64,000 nucleotides of DNA from Corynebacterium sp. Marseille-P4321 (GCF_903645305.1 NZ_CAHJXO010000003.1:372001-436000), one strand, 5' to 3'; numbered from the stretch's first letter, positions 46,952-57,012 are shown. The notes: generated by a model not told the origin, from the letters alone. Made by a program: numbers and translations.

Positions 46952-47028
46952 GATGAAACTCCTTTTCGTCTAAGTGAACGTTTGTATCGGCCAGTGTACG
47001 CCCTTTTACGCGTGACCCGGATAACAAT

Positions 47029-47505
47029 TCATTCACAGTTACCTGCCCGCAAGCCCTGAAAGAACTCGCCCAGCAGCTCCGCGTTCTCTTCCTCCAGCAC
47101 CCCGCCCATGACTTCTGGTACGAACAGGTGCCGCGGTTCGCGCACCGCGTCCAGCACTGACCCCACCGCGCCCGTCTTCGTCTCGAACGCGCCAAACACC
47201 AGCGAGGAAACGCGCGCGCCCAGCACGGCGCCTGCGCACATCGTGCACGGCTCCAGCGTGACCACCAGCTCGCAGCCGTCCAGGCGCCAGGTGCCCAGAG
47301 TGCGCGCCGCGTCGCGGATCGCTTCCACCTCGGCATGCGCGGTGGGGTCGCCGTCCGCTTCCCTGCGGTTCACCCCGCGCCCCACCACGGCGCCATCGGG
47401 TCCGTACACCAGCGCGCCGACAGGCACATCGCCAGCCGGGGTGGTGCGCGCCAGCTTCAGCGCCTCACGCATGCGCGCCTCGCCCCGGCGCAACCGTTCA
47501 CTCAC
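47029..47505 (-). CDS. tadA: tRNA adenosine(34) deaminase
   Basis: A 158-residue enzyme that converts A34 to inosine in tRNA-Arg(ACG); two copies of that tRNA lie at 57027 and 61463. The zinc site is His57 and Glu59 in TAHAEVEAI with Cys87 and Cys90 in LEPCTMCAGAV. The length and motifs are standard. It follows its partner gene at 47515 by 9 bp and is probably co-transcribed. Confidence 0.93.
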   Translation of the reverse strand: MSERLRRGEARMREALKLARTTPAGDVPVGALVYGPDGAVVGRGVNRREADGDPTAHAEVEAIRDAARTLGTWRLDGCELVVTLEPCTMCAGAVLGARVSSLVFGAFETKTGAVGSVLDAVREPRHLFVPEVMGGVLEEENAELLGEFFQGLRAGNCE

Positions 47506-47514
47506 GCCGGCGGC

Positions 47515-47997
47515 CTACTCCACAGCGTCCGCGAGTTCGTCGGCGAAGCCCAGCTCGTCGGCGATGGTGAAGGCAAGATCGGCGGGATCGGCATCGTCGT
47601 CAAGCAAAATGCTCATCTGCTCCTCGCTCAACCCCAAGTCCGCCAGGATGGCGAAGTCGCCGTCCGCCCACGCATCGACCATGTCCAGCTCGTCCGGGTC
47701 GATGTCGGGCACCTCGATGTCCGCCTCGGCGAGTAGGTCCGCGGCGAAATCGTCGTCCACGGCCATGGTTGCGTCGGAAAGCAGCATGCTTATCGACGTC
47801 GGCCCCGGCCGCACAATCACCAAGTAATCATCCTCAACATTCAGGATTGCAAACGCCGCACCTTCGCTGCGCAACCCCCGCACCGCGCCAACCGCGGTGG
47901 AGATATCGGTGAAATCGTCCGCGAACTCGCGCACGACCCAGCCGCCCTCGCTGCGCTGCACGGTGACGGCGAAACCGTCCGAATAATCCTGGCTCAT
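47515..47997 (-). CDS. tRNA adenosine deaminase-associated protein
   Basis: A 160-residue acidic protein always found before tadA in actinobacteria (the 'putative tRNA adenosine deaminase-associated protein' family). The core is AVGAVRGLRSEGAAFAILNV and a long acidic tail. No catalytic residues are recognised. AGCGTA at 48006-48011 (TACGCT on the coding strand) ends 8 nt before the ATG, suggesting a leaderless mRNA. The dispersed motif is in the SISM codons (47789). Confidence 0.85.
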   Translation of the reverse strand: MSQDYSDGFAVTVQRSEGGWVVREFADDFTDISTAVGAVRGLRSEGAAFAILNVEDDYLVIVRPGPTSISMLLSDATMAVDDDFAADLLAEADIEVPDIDPDELDMVDAWADGDFAILADLGLSEEQMSILLDDDADPADLAFTIADELGFADELADAVE

Positions 47998-48077
47998 GCT
48001 GCCACAGCGTAGTCCCCCGCGCGCAGACGTGTCACGGGCGTTTCACGGCCTGGGAGATATGCGTCGGTGCAACGATT

Positions 48078-49097
48078 ATGCTTGTGACGGTGATTACTCC
48101 ACTAGCGCTTCGCCCCGTCTGTGTCATCGGCCTTGGCCTCATCGGCGGCTCCATCATGCGCGACCTCGCCGCACGTGGACAGACGGTGTACGGATACACC
48201 CACCAGGGTGCCCGTGCCGCACGCCGCGACGGGTTCGACGTGTCCGATTCCGCGGAGGAAGTGCTCACTCGCGCGGAGGTCGACGGTGCCTTGATCGTGA
48301 TCGCTGTGCCCATGAACGCGGTGGCCGACGTGCTGGACGAGATCGTGCGCTACGCCCCCACCTGCGGCATTACCGACGTGGTGAGCGTGAAGAAACCCGT
48401 CTACGACCTGATTGTTCAGCGCGACATGGCCGAGCGCTACGTGGGCGGGCACCCCATGAGCGGCACGGAGTTCTCCGGCTGGAACGCTTCGAGCGAGGGC
48501 CTGTTCACCGGTGCCGCGTGGGCCGTGACCTACGACTATGCGCGCGAAACCGGCGCCTCCGCGGAATGGGCAGCGTTGTTTACCCAGGTGTGTCTACTTG
48601 CGCGCGCGACGGGGGCTGAGGCGGTGCCGGTGCGCGTCGCCCACCACGACGAAGCCGTCGCGCGCGTGTCCCACCTCCCCCACGTGATTGCCGAGGCGCT
48701 CGCGCTGGTGGGCGACCGGGGACGCACCCTCGCCCAGTCGCTCTCCGCCGGCTCGTTCCGTTCCGCCACCCGCGTGGCCGGCACCGACCCGTCGCTGGTG
48801 CGCAACATGTGCGAGACGAACGCCGAATCACTCGTCCCGGTGTTGGACGAGTACATCGAGCTGCTGCAGAGCGCCCGCGATTCCCTCGACGCGCAACAGC
48901 CTTCGATGCAGGCGCTCGCGGAGGCTGGCCACCGCGCCCACACCCGAATGGCCGCGCGCAAGGGTGCGCGGCGCGAGTCCGTCTCGCCGGTGAAGGTTTC
49001 CTCCCGCCCCGTGATGCGCGTGCACCCCGGTGCCCCGGGTTGGGTGCGCCAGCTGGAGCAGATCGAGTCGCTGGGCGGGCGCGTGGACGTGTTCTAG
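48078..49097 (+). CDS. tyrA: Prephenate/arogenate dehydrogenase
   Basis: A 339-residue NAD(P)-dependent dehydrogenase of tyrosine synthesis; in corynebacteria the preferred substrate is arogenate. The nucleotide-binding fold is VIGLGLIGGSIMRDL (residues about 15-29); the catalytic His is in GGHPMSGTEFSGW (about 130). TATGCT (48077-48082) ends 7 nt before a GTG at 48090, which is codon 5 of this frame. So the true start of a leaderless mRNA may be 48090 rather than the ATG at 48078. Confidence 0.9.
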   Translation: MLVTVITPLALRPVCVIGLGLIGGSIMRDLAARGQTVYGYTHQGARAARRDGFDVSDSAEEVLTRAEVDGALIVIAVPMNAVADVLDEIVRYAPTCGITDVVSVKKPVYDLIVQRDMAERYVGGHPMSGTEFSGWNASSEGLFTGAAWAVTYDYARETGASAEWAALFTQVCLLARATGAEAVPVRVAHHDEAVARVSHLPHVIAEALALVGDRGRTLAQSLSAGSFRSATRVAGTDPSLVRNMCETNAESLVPVLDEYIELLQSARDSLDAQQPSMQALAEAGHRAHTRMAARKGARRESVSPVKVSSRPVMRVHPGAPGWVRQLEQIESLGGRVDVF

Positions 49098-49158
49098 CGG
49101 ATTCTTATGGCGCGGCGGGCTTGCTGCGCTTAACTTGCCGCATGTGCTGCACAGATGA

Positions 49159-49196
49159 ATGAACCCGGGCTGTTCGGCCCGGGTTCATGTGGTTTT
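49159..49196 (+). terminator. Terminator after tyrA
   Basis: ATGAACCCGGGC (49159-49170) pairs perfectly with GCCCGGGTTCAT (49177-49188); GTGGTTTT follows. It also lies at the end of the convergent gene at 49204. Confidence 0.85.
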
Positions 49197-49203
49197 GGGG
49201 AGC

Positions 49204-51027
49204 CTACGCCTCACGACGGCGTCCCAGCGCCAAGTACGCCGCACCGATGAGAAGCGAAATGATGCCGAGCGAGATCACGGCGCGCATCGGGGTACCGGTA
49301 TCTGCCAAGTAACCGTCGTCATCACTGTCCGTGTACACCGCCGCGGAGGTGGCGGTCTGGTTCGCCACCACGCGGGCAGAGGTGCTGTTGCTACGAACAG
49401 ACGTGCTGGTCGCGCGGGTGGTGCGGCCGGTGGACATACCACCCGTGTTGCGGGTCGCGGTGTAGCTGGTGGTGTTCGTGGACGTGGTGCGCGTGGTCGT
49501 GTTCCTGCCGGTGGCCGCATTCAGGCCAGCGATCGCCGCGATCGGCTTCAACGCCGAGGACACGACCGGCTGCGCTTCCTTCACACCAGCGAGGATGCGG
49601 TTCGGCACGTTGGTGGTGGAAACGCTCGGGTCGCGCGGCAGCGTGATGGTGACAGAGGTGTCCTCTGGCCTAAACGATGCAGTTCGAGTCTCGTAGCCAA
49701 CGGGAGCGTCCGTAACCTCGAGCTTCAGAATCTTGTTCTGTTGCGGAGCATTCGGCAGTTGCACCTGCACGCGGTACACGCCCTCACCCAGGTAAGCATC
49801 CTCAGCAACGCTGCCGACGCTCTTCCCATCGTTTCCGACCACCTGGAATTCAGCGCCCTCTACGTACTTACCGTCAGCGGTTTTTACCGTGATGGTCATC
49901 TCGTGAAGCCACTCGCCAGTAGCCGGCTGGTTGTTCTCCTGCGGGTCGACCTGGGTATCTTGATTTTCCTGAGGGGGTTTCGGCTCTGCCTTCACCGTGC
50001 TGGTGACAATGTTGGTGCCAGCATTGCCACCGATAACGCCAGCGATACTCCTGCCTTCTTTTGTATCGGGCGCAACGGCTGTGATCGAATCGCCCTTCAA
50101 CGTGACCGTACGACCAAATGCATCCGCGAAAACCTTCTCACCATTCGCATTGCCGTAGGCGTACTCGAAGGCCTTTACCTTTCCAAGGTCCGACTTCAGG
50201 CTGTCTTCGATAGCTGCTGGACGCGACTCGGCTGTACCCGTGCTCGGGTCCAACGTCCAGATGTACAGTGTGTTGCCTCCGCGTGCAATGGCCAGCAGTG
50301 CCTCATCATTGTTCGGATCTGAAACCCATGCGATCGGGCTACCCTTCTTCGGGTCAGAGCCAGTGCGCTCGATTGGCTTACCGAAGTTCACAGTGCCCTT
50401 AAGGGAGGACACATCGTTCAGGCTCCGAGCGAAAATCCGATCACCGTCTTCTTCGAACAGAACCAAGGTGCCATCACCAGTGAAGGAGGCAGCATCAATG
50501 TCCGCGACGTTACCGCCCGCGAGCTTGATGGCACCGCGATCCACAACAGAATTGTCCTCAGGGTTAATCTGCAGAAGTCGACCCGCGGGCTTACCGTTGT
50601 CGTCCTTCGAGATGGCGTAGAGGAACCCGTCGTCCGGGTGCTTAGCGAGGGCGGTAAAGGTCCACTCCCCGTTGTTGTATTCCACCCGCGCAGTGCCGGA
50701 TCCACCGGTGTTTTTCGCATCGCCAAGCTCGGCAAGCGCCTTGAGGACCGGGGCTGCATCGCCCGCAGCTGGCTTAGACTCTGGTTTGTTTTCCGTAGAC
50801 GTATCCGTCGTCACGACCGGAGCCGTCGTCGTCGTAGTCACCGTTGCGGTGCTAGTGATCGCTGATGCCGACCCAGACGGCGCCCCAGTGGCCGAGGAAG
50901 GAGACGTAGCAGGAGACGACGGCCCACCTTCCTGCGCGTGCGCGACCGGCGACATCGTGGACGCGCTCCCCAACGCAATCGCCAGTGTCAGGCCCGCAGC
51001 CCGGGTGACCTTCTTCTTTCCTGCCAT
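49204..51027 (-). CDS. LAxTG-type sortase-anchored surface protein
   Basis: A 607-residue surface protein. The signal peptide ends near VAHAQE (residue about 32). A Ser/Thr/Pro-rich stretch follows, then about residues 80-300 with propeller-like repeats (LAKHPDDGFLYAISKDDNG, AASFTGDGTLVLFEEDGDR). Residues about 365-460 resemble a Cna-B/SpaA-type domain. A Thr/Ser/Asn/Arg stalk comes next, then LADTG, a hydrophobic helix and the tail RRREA: a cell-wall sorting signal of the LAxTG type used by the class E/F housekeeping sortases of actinobacteria. The ATG at 51027 has GAGAGG upstream. Confidence 0.85.
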   Translation of the reverse strand: MAGKKKVTRAAGLTLAIALGSASTMSPVAHAQEGGPSSPATSPSSATGAPSGSASAITSTATVTTTTTAPVVTTDTSTENKPESKPAAGDAAPVLKALAELGDAKNTGGSGTARVEYNNGEWTFTALAKHPDDGFLYAISKDDNGKPAGRLLQINPEDNSVVDRGAIKLAGGNVADIDAASFTGDGTLVLFEEDGDRIFARSLNDVSSLKGTVNFGKPIERTGSDPKKGSPIAWVSDPNNDEALLAIARGGNTLYIWTLDPSTGTAESRPAAIEDSLKSDLGKVKAFEYAYGNANGEKVFADAFGRTVTLKGDSITAVAPDTKEGRSIAGVIGGNAGTNIVTSTVKAEPKPPQENQDTQVDPQENNQPATGEWLHEMTITVKTADGKYVEGAEFQVVGNDGKSVGSVAEDAYLGEGVYRVQVQLPNAPQQNKILKLEVTDAPVGYETRTASFRPEDTSVTITLPRDPSVSTTNVPNRILAGVKEAQPVVSSALKPIAAIAGLNAATGRNTTTRTTSTNTTSYTATRNTGGMSTGRTTRATSTSVRSNSTSARVVANQTATSAAVYTDSDDDGYLADTGTPMRAVISLGIISLLIGAAYLALGRRREA

Positions 51028-51128
51028 TTTTACCTCTCGAAAATTGAAAAGAGCGCGCCCAGCGCCCACGAAAACCACCTACGAATGTATACGCCATCGT
51101 AGGGCTTCTCAATATTTGTTCAAAGAAA

Positions 51129-51169
51129 GGCGGGAGCTTGTCGCATTTGCTTTACGACGAGCTCCCGCC
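51129..51169. terminator. Hairpin related to the dispersed element, after the giant surface gene
   Basis: GGCGGGAGCTTGTCG (51129-51143) pairs with CGACGAGCTCCCGCC (51155-51169), one mismatch, around CATTTGCTTTA. The right half is a close relative of the GCTTATCGACGAGCTCCCGCC element at 15778. It lies just after the stop of the gene at 51176 and probably ends its transcript. Confidence 0.65.
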
Positions 51170-51175
51170 CCACAC

Positions 51176-54100
51176 CTATTCCTCCGAGGAACCCGACGAA
51201 CCAGCCTCCGGCTGCGGATCCGCCCAGCCGGCCTCACAGCTCAGCCAGTACAGCGCCGTCACCAGGCCAGCCAGGGCGAGGATCGCCGCGCCGGCCACAG
51301 CGGCCGGGGCTGCTGGGTTGATCTCCGCCAGCTGGCGGTTGACCTGGTCAATCTGCGCTTGGATCTGGTTCACCCACTCCGGCGTCTGGATGTTGATGTT
51401 CACACCCGGCATAGCGTCGTTGATCATCCGGTTCACGTTCGCCGCGGCGGCGTTCAGCTCATCTTCGAAGAGCACGCCGATGCCGCCGAGCGTGAGCGTG
51501 AGTAGTCCGATCGGCACGAGCCACGCGACTGGGTTGGACGCGGAGGACGCCGTCGACAAGCACTTGCCCAGCGAGCTGCCTTCTGCCTCTGGGGGCGCAC
51601 CTGCATCAATCGCGACCAGTTGGAGGTCTTGGACCGATTCCCGCCCCGCGGCCGTAAAGGTCTTGCTGTAGCGAGACCCCTTACTCGTGTCGTAATCCGC
51701 GAAAACGTAACCCGCATCGTCAGGGAGTACGAAGTAGTACTCGCCGGAGGGAACCTTTTCCCAAAGGAGGTTCCCCTCCTCACCAGAGACAGCACTCGGC
51801 CCCGCATTGGTACGAGTTTTCCGCAGGCTAATGCCTACGCCCTCAACTCCCTCGCCGGGGTCCTGGACGCCGTTCCCGTTGGCATCTACCCAAGTGACTG
51901 CTTTGATGTCGGTTTGGGCTGTACCACTGTCAATATCGTCGCCCTCGACGATAATGTGCGCATTACCCTTGATGTTCTCACGCGGTCGAATGATCAGCAC
52001 CGATGACGGGTCTTCGTATTCAGTACCGTCGGCAAGAGTGCCGCCGCGCTGCGGACGCTCAGGGACGTGACCGGTGGCTTGTGCGGCGTTGTGGTGTCGG
52101 ATGCCCGACTTCAGCCCCTTGACTTCCGCCTTGAACACCGCGCGCTGACCGGGGAGCAGGGTGACCTTCTCCGGTGTGACCTTGAGAGCTGTCCCTTCGC
52201 CCGGGTTGTTCGGATCAAACTCTTCAATCTTGCCTTCGTAAACCGTATCGGAAACGCTGACGTTTTCCATCGGTGTGGCACCGGTGTTAACCACCTCGTA
52301 TGTGAAGAAGGCGGTATCGTCGGCCACCATCCTCACCGGTTCATCCGGGTTAGTGGCGAAGCGGGCGTTGACCTTCTTCTCCGTGGTCATGTTCATGAAC
52401 TTCACGTAAGCCGTGTCCGGATCGGAGGCGACGTTGTGCTTCCCCGACTTTCCGGTTGCTACGGCGGTGTTGCTGAAGTGTAGCCCGTCAGGGGTCTCCG
52501 CGAGGTGCGCGGTGAAGATCTTAGTTTCGCCAGCAGCCAGCGAAGACTGGGCCGTCCAGCCGTCCGGCATCAGGAGCTCAACGCCATTCTCCTTGAGCAC
52601 TGGATCATCGATCACAATGTTAGAAACCGGCTCATTTCCTTCGTTTGTGATAACGAAGGTGTACATCAAGCCCTTCGGATCGCCTTTCACCATATTGAGC
52701 ACTTCGCCCTCGGCGCCCGAATCCGCGTTGTAGCCCCAGACCTTCTTCTCCAGCGAAAGCTTCGTTACCGTGTTGCCTTCGCGCTGTTCCTTAGTCAGGC
52801 TGATAGTCGGAATCTCGACGGCCTCACCCGGTCGGACCGCGACAGAGAATGGGTCAACCGGACGGTCGCCGTCCTTGGTGATGATCTTTACTGTGGCCTC
52901 ACCGGGCAGCAGCTTTTCCACGACAAACTTGCCGTCCGCGTCAGTTTCAGCGGTGTGGTAGTTGCCGTTCGCGTCCTTCACCACAACTGTGGCGCCCTCA
53001 ACCGGGTTGCCATCGTCGTCGAGAAGCGTGCCCTCTGCCCGACCGAGCGGAGAATCGATGCGGATATCACCGATGGAGACCGGCTCATCCACCGTCAAGG
53101 GCTTATCCGAGGTGAACCATTCGGTGTAGCCCTTGCCATCCTTCTCCGTCACGTCTGCAGGCCAGCCTTCCGGCAACTGCACGCGGTAACGGAATTCAAA
53201 ATCCGCTTCCGGGTAATTCGAGAAGTCGATCGGGTCGGTGATGAAGTAGCCGTCCGGATCACCGTTGATCACCGGGCTGTAGATCAGCTCCTTGTCCTTC
53301 CTGGGGTCACGGTAGACATCCTCGGTTCTCCGGTCGCGGAATTTGCCCTCGATCTCAACCTTGGCACCTTCGATGGGGTTGCCGTGCTGGTCGGTGACCC
53401 AGCCACTGATGGTGCGTGGGCCCTGGGCAGCTTTCTCTTCTCGAGGCCGCTCCTTCTTCTCCACCTCGATCGGCGGGATGGGCTGGTTTTGCCCTTCCTT
53501 GACCTCAACCACGACCGGCTCCGGGTTGCGGAACGGGGAGTCCTCCGGGAACTCAACGATTACCCGGTAGGTGTCATCCTCCGGAACCGGAACCACGAAG
53601 TTGCCTTCGGGGTCGACCTTTATCTCGCGCTCCTTGTTCTCGGAATCGCGGATGATGATCGTGGAGTTGCCATCGCCCGGGATCTCAGCGACGAAGTTGC
53701 CGTCAGGGTTCTTCTCAACCGACTTCTCGCCACCGTTGGGGTCGCGAACGATCACTTCTTGGTTGCCTTCACCCGGGATCTCCACGGTGTAGTCGCCGTC
53801 CTGATCCACGGTGACCTGGTGCTCGTTGCCCTCGGAGTCACGAATGATCACCGTGGTGCCCGGGATCAGCTCGCCGTCGTCCTTAGGCAGCGGGACCGTA
53901 ATGGTGCCGCCGGTCTCCTTGGGCGGGACGGTCTCGTTGGTGGTCGTCGGCTGCACTGCCGATGTGGTCGGCTTAGCGGCCACAGTCGTCGAGGGCTTAT
54001 CCGCCGTAGTCGCCACCGTCGAAGTAGCCGAGGACACAACCGTCGTAGACGTGGTCGACGTGGTGGCCTTCGCCGTCGTTGGTGCCGACTTTGGAGACGT

Positions 54101-56713
54101 CGTCGACGTGGTGGCCTTCGCCGTCGTTGGAGACGTCGTCGACGTGGTGGCCTTCGCCGTCGTTGGAGACGTCGTCGACGTGACTGTCTTCGTCGTAACT
54201 GGGGGCTGCTTCTCTTCCAGCTCGATAACCCCTACCGAGACTTCCTTGCCTGGTTTAACGCTGACCGGTTGTTTCTTAACCTGGAAGTCATCCGACGCGG
54301 TGATACGAATTTCATACTCGCCATGGGGGATTTTCCCCGACGTTAAGTTGCCCTTTTCGCCGATCTTCAAGTTGGCATTCTCAACCAAGTTCCCATCGGA
54401 ATCCAGTAGGTCGGCCTTCACCCCGGTTAACGCCTTGTTGCTGGGGCCGACAACGGTGCCGGTGATCGTTCCAGGCTTGTACGCAAGTGGGATATCTTTC
54501 ACCTGCGCGGGCCGATTGTTTTCAACTTCAACTTGAAGCCCAAGCGCAAACCATTCGTCGCTCGATTCGACGCGCAAGGTGTATGTACCTGTGGGCACCT
54601 CACCGGAGTTGATCTTGCCATCGTCGCCAACGCGTACGTCTACGCCTTCAACCGGCTCTCGGTTTTGGTCCAACAAGGTCAGCTTGCGCGGAATGTTGCC
54701 CTCCTCCCCACGGACCGTGCCTTCAATCCAACCTTTCAAACGCGAGAAGTTAAAGTTTGCCGTCTCCTGCGCATCCTTCTTCACACTCACCGACACACCC
54801 TCAACCGGCGAAGACGAATAACCCTTCCACCCCGACACACGCACCGTGTGATCACCAGTGGGCACACCCGGAATCCGATAGGTACCGCGCACCCCATCCT
54901 GCTTGCCAACCACATCGCCAGCGGCGTTGACCACCGACACCGTCACCGACGCGCCCTCAGGAAGACCATCCACAAAACCAGCAACCACACCCGCATCACG
55001 CGAGAAGTCAAAGTTCGCCGTCTCCTGCGCATTCTTCTTTACGCTCACAGTCACACCATTGACCGGCGAAGACGAATAACCCTTCCACCCCGACACACGC
55101 ACCGTGTGATCACCAGTGGGCACACCCGGAATCCGATAGGTACCGCGCACCCCATCTCGCTTATCAACCACATCGCCAGCGGCGTTGACCACTGACACCG
55201 TCACCGTGGCACCCTCAGGAAGGCCATCCACAGAACCAGCAACCACACCCGCATCACGCGAGAAGTTAAAGTTTGCCGTCTCCTGCGCATCCTTCTTCAC
55301 ACTCACCGGCACGCCATCAACCGGCGAAGCCGAATAACCCTTCCACCCCGACACACGCACCGTGTAGTCGCCAGGGTCTAGCCCATCAATCTCATAGACG
55401 CCACGTACCCCATCTCGCTTATCAACCACATCGCCAGCGGCGTTGACCACTGACACCGTCACCGTGGCACCCTCAGGAAGACCATCCACAAAACCAGCAA
55501 CCACACCCGCATCACGCGAGAAGTCAAAGTTCGCCGTCTCCTGCGCATCCTTCTTCACACTCACCGACACACCCTCAACCGGCGAAGACGAATAACCCTT
55601 CCACCCCGACACACGCACCGTGTGATCACCAGTGGGCACACCCGGAATCCGATAGGTACCGCGCACCCCATCCTGTTTGCCAACCACATCGCCAGCGGCG
55701 TTGACCACCGACACCGTCACCGACGCGCCCTCAGGAAGGCCATCCACAAAACCAGCAACCACACCCGCATCACGCGTCGTCGTGAAATTCACCCCAGACA
55801 CACCAGCGGTGGTCACATTCTTCGACTGCTCACCAAACACCGAGTACCCACCCGGCACACCACCAACAACCTTGATCGTGGTCAGCCCCGTGGGCACATC
55901 AACAATCGTGTAATCACCGTTGGCATTCGTACGCGCGGTCCTCTCCCCAGCCTGGACCTCCACACCCCCAACACCAGCACTAGACGGATCCGTCACCCGA
56001 CCCGACACAAAACCGAATCGTTCTTGTTTAGTGACCCAGGAGTAGGAATAGCGAGTTCCAGCATTAGGTCCACTAACAGGCCAAGACTTGGCGTACTCAC
56101 CCCTTTTGAAAGCGTCTTTGACCACGAGCTCGATTTTCGAGACGCTCTTGTTGTCCGGCTCAACTTGCACGAGTCGACTAAAATCAATTTCGGCTGCGGG
56201 CCCCTTGAGTTTCCCGCGACTATCAATACCCCTGATCGTTGCCGTAATATCGTCCCTAAGTTCCACCGTCTCTACGAGGCGATTTCTCTTATCGGGCTTG
56301 TACTCGGTCACAGTTACAGAATCAACCGGCACACTCACGAAGTTTCCGGACTTATCCTTGGGATACTCCCGATCGGCGGTTCGCAGAGAGCCCTTGAAGG
56401 ACCCCTCTACATCCATAGTAAAAATGAGCGTCTCGAACTTTACCGGCCCAGTCGATCCCGGATGTGGCGTGATTGTAATTTTAAGGTCTCGGCCGCTTTG
56501 CACCGAGGAAACCGCAACGGGAGTTCCCGAAGCCGATACCTCAGCCTCCGCCACATTAGAAAACCCAGACACATTCCCCACCGCCGGCACGGTCAGCCCG
56601 GCGATCGCCAGCGAGGCCGCCGTCATGCCGGCGACGGTGGTACGGCGCGCGGAGAAGCGGCGCGAGGGGTTCTTGCCGCGGTTGGACTCGGAAGAAGAGG
56701 AAGCGTTCTTCAA
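51176..56713 (-). CDS. Giant repeat-rich surface protein
   Basis: A protein of about 1845 residues. The start is probably TTG at 56713 with GGAG five bases before it; a longer in-frame start at 56812 would add 33 residues before the signal peptide. After an exported N-terminus come four near-identical 86-residue beta repeats (coding 54741-55772; AGVVAGFVDGLPEGA). Then follow carboxypeptidase-regulatory-like domains, a Thr/Ser/Pro stalk (TTSTTSPTTAKA), three short DSEGNEH-type repeats, and SdrD B/DUF11-like domains. The C-terminus has a Cys, two hydrophobic segments separated by a Asn/Gln-rich helix, and a YWLSCEAG tail, with no LPxTG. It probably works as an adhesin or envelope stalk (inference). 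Confidence 0.85.
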   Translation of the reverse strand: MKNASSSSESNRGKNPSRRFSARRTTVAGMTAASLAIAGLTVPAVGNVSGFSNVAEAEVSASGTPVAVSSVQSGRDLKITITPHPGSTGPVKFETLIFTMDVEGSFKGSLRTADREYPKDKSGNFVSVPVDSVTVTEYKPDKRNRLVETVELRDDITATIRGIDSRGKLKGPAAEIDFSRLVQVEPDNKSVSKIELVVKDAFKRGEYAKSWPVSGPNAGTRYSYSWVTKQERFGFVSGRVTDPSSAGVGGVEVQAGERTARTNANGDYTIVDVPTGLTTIKVVGGVPGGYSVFGEQSKNVTTAGVSGVNFTTTRDAGVVAGFVDGLPEGASVTVSVVNAAGDVVGKQDGVRGTYRIPGVPTGDHTVRVSGWKGYSSSPVEGVSVSVKKDAQETANFDFSRDAGVVAGFVDGLPEGATVTVSVVNAAGDVVDKRDGVRGVYEIDGLDPGDYTVRVSGWKGYSASPVDGVPVSVKKDAQETANFNFSRDAGVVAGSVDGLPEGATVTVSVVNAAGDVVDKRDGVRGTYRIPGVPTGDHTVRVSGWKGYSSSPVNGVTVSVKKNAQETANFDFSRDAGVVAGFVDGLPEGASVTVSVVNAAGDVVGKQDGVRGTYRIPGVPTGDHTVRVSGWKGYSSSPVEGVSVSVKKDAQETANFNFSRLKGWIEGTVRGEEGNIPRKLTLLDQNREPVEGVDVRVGDDGKINSGEVPTGTYTLRVESSDEWFALGLQVEVENNRPAQVKDIPLAYKPGTITGTVVGPSNKALTGVKADLLDSDGNLVENANLKIGEKGNLTSGKIPHGEYEIRITASDDFQVKKQPVSVKPGKEVSVGVIELEEKQPPVTTKTVTSTTSPTTAKATTSTTSPTTAKATTSTTSPKSAPTTAKATTSTTSTTVVSSATSTVATTADKPSTTVAAKPTTSAVQPTTTNETVPPKETGGTITVPLPKDDGELIPGTTVIIRDSEGNEHQVTVDQDGDYTVEIPGEGNQEVIVRDPNGGEKSVEKNPDGNFVAEIPGDGNSTIIIRDSENKEREIKVDPEGNFVVPVPEDDTYRVIVEFPEDSPFRNPEPVVVEVKEGQNQPIPPIEVEKKERPREEKAAQGPRTISGWVTDQHGNPIEGAKVEIEGKFRDRRTEDVYRDPRKDKELIYSPVINGDPDGYFITDPIDFSNYPEADFEFRYRVQLPEGWPADVTEKDGKGYTEWFTSDKPLTVDEPVSIGDIRIDSPLGRAEGTLLDDDGNPVEGATVVVKDANGNYHTAETDADGKFVVEKLLPGEATVKIITKDGDRPVDPFSVAVRPGEAVEIPTISLTKEQREGNTVTKLSLEKKVWGYNADSGAEGEVLNMVKGDPKGLMYTFVITNEGNEPVSNIVIDDPVLKENGVELLMPDGWTAQSSLAAGETKIFTAHLAETPDGLHFSNTAVATGKSGKHNVASDPDTAYVKFMNMTTEKKVNARFATNPDEPVRMVADDTAFFTYEVVNTGATPMENVSVSDTVYEGKIEEFDPNNPGEGTALKVTPEKVTLLPGQRAVFKAEVKGLKSGIRHHNAAQATGHVPERPQRGGTLADGTEYEDPSSVLIIRPRENIKGNAHIIVEGDDIDSGTAQTDIKAVTWVDANGNGVQDPGEGVEGVGISLRKTRTNAGPSAVSGEEGNLLWEKVPSGEYYFVLPDDAGYVFADYDTSKGSRYSKTFTAAGRESVQDLQLVAIDAGAPPEAEGSSLGKCLSTASSASNPVAWLVPIGLLTLTLGGIGVLFEDELNAAAANVNRMINDAMPGVNINIQTPEWVNQIQAQIDQVNRQLAEINPAAPAAVAGAAILALAGLVTALYWLSCEAGWADPQPEAGSSGSSEE
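54741..55772 (-). repeat. Four 258-bp tandem repeats inside the giant surface gene
   Basis: Units start at 54741, 54999, 55257 and 55515, exactly 258 bp (86 codons) apart, with very high identity; the array ends at about 55772. The reading frame is preserved by each unit, so copy number can change without breaking the protein. Confidence 0.9.
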
Positions 56714-56916
56714 GATAGCTCCAAAGGTTGTTCGAAAATTTGTGGGAGAAATTCGGGAAAGAAATATAGAGAACACACACTTCTCCCGAGAGACTGGCAA
56801 CAAAAATACCAATTTCTGTTCGCCCGTACAACCCGGGGCAAGGTCGCCCCCACGCGATGTTCGTCACCATTTCGGGTGGTTCCAAAGGTTATATTCACAG
56901 TTGTAACGGAAGTTGG

Positions 56917-56948
56917 GCACTTGCTTATCGACGTTAACGCCCACCACC
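56917..56948. repeat. Dispersed GCTTATCGACG element upstream of the giant surface gene
   Basis: GGGCACTTGCTTATCGACGTTAACGCCC: the 11-mer is framed by GGGC/GCCC. It lies in the 210-bp leader region between the surface gene start and tRNA-Arg. Confidence 0.7.
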
Positions 56949-56979
56949 CCGCACCAACAAGGTGACGCGTACGCGAAAC

Positions 56980-57012
56980 GCCCCAAGCGCTTCACTCCGA
57001 AACACTTGGGGC
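56980..57012 (-). terminator. Terminator of tRNA-Arg, copy 1
   Basis: GCCCCAAG (56980-56987) pairs with CTTGGGGC (57005-57012), minus-strand side just after the tRNA. The loop CGCTTCACTCCGAAACA is nearly the same at the second tRNA-Arg (61416-61450). Confidence 0.7.
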
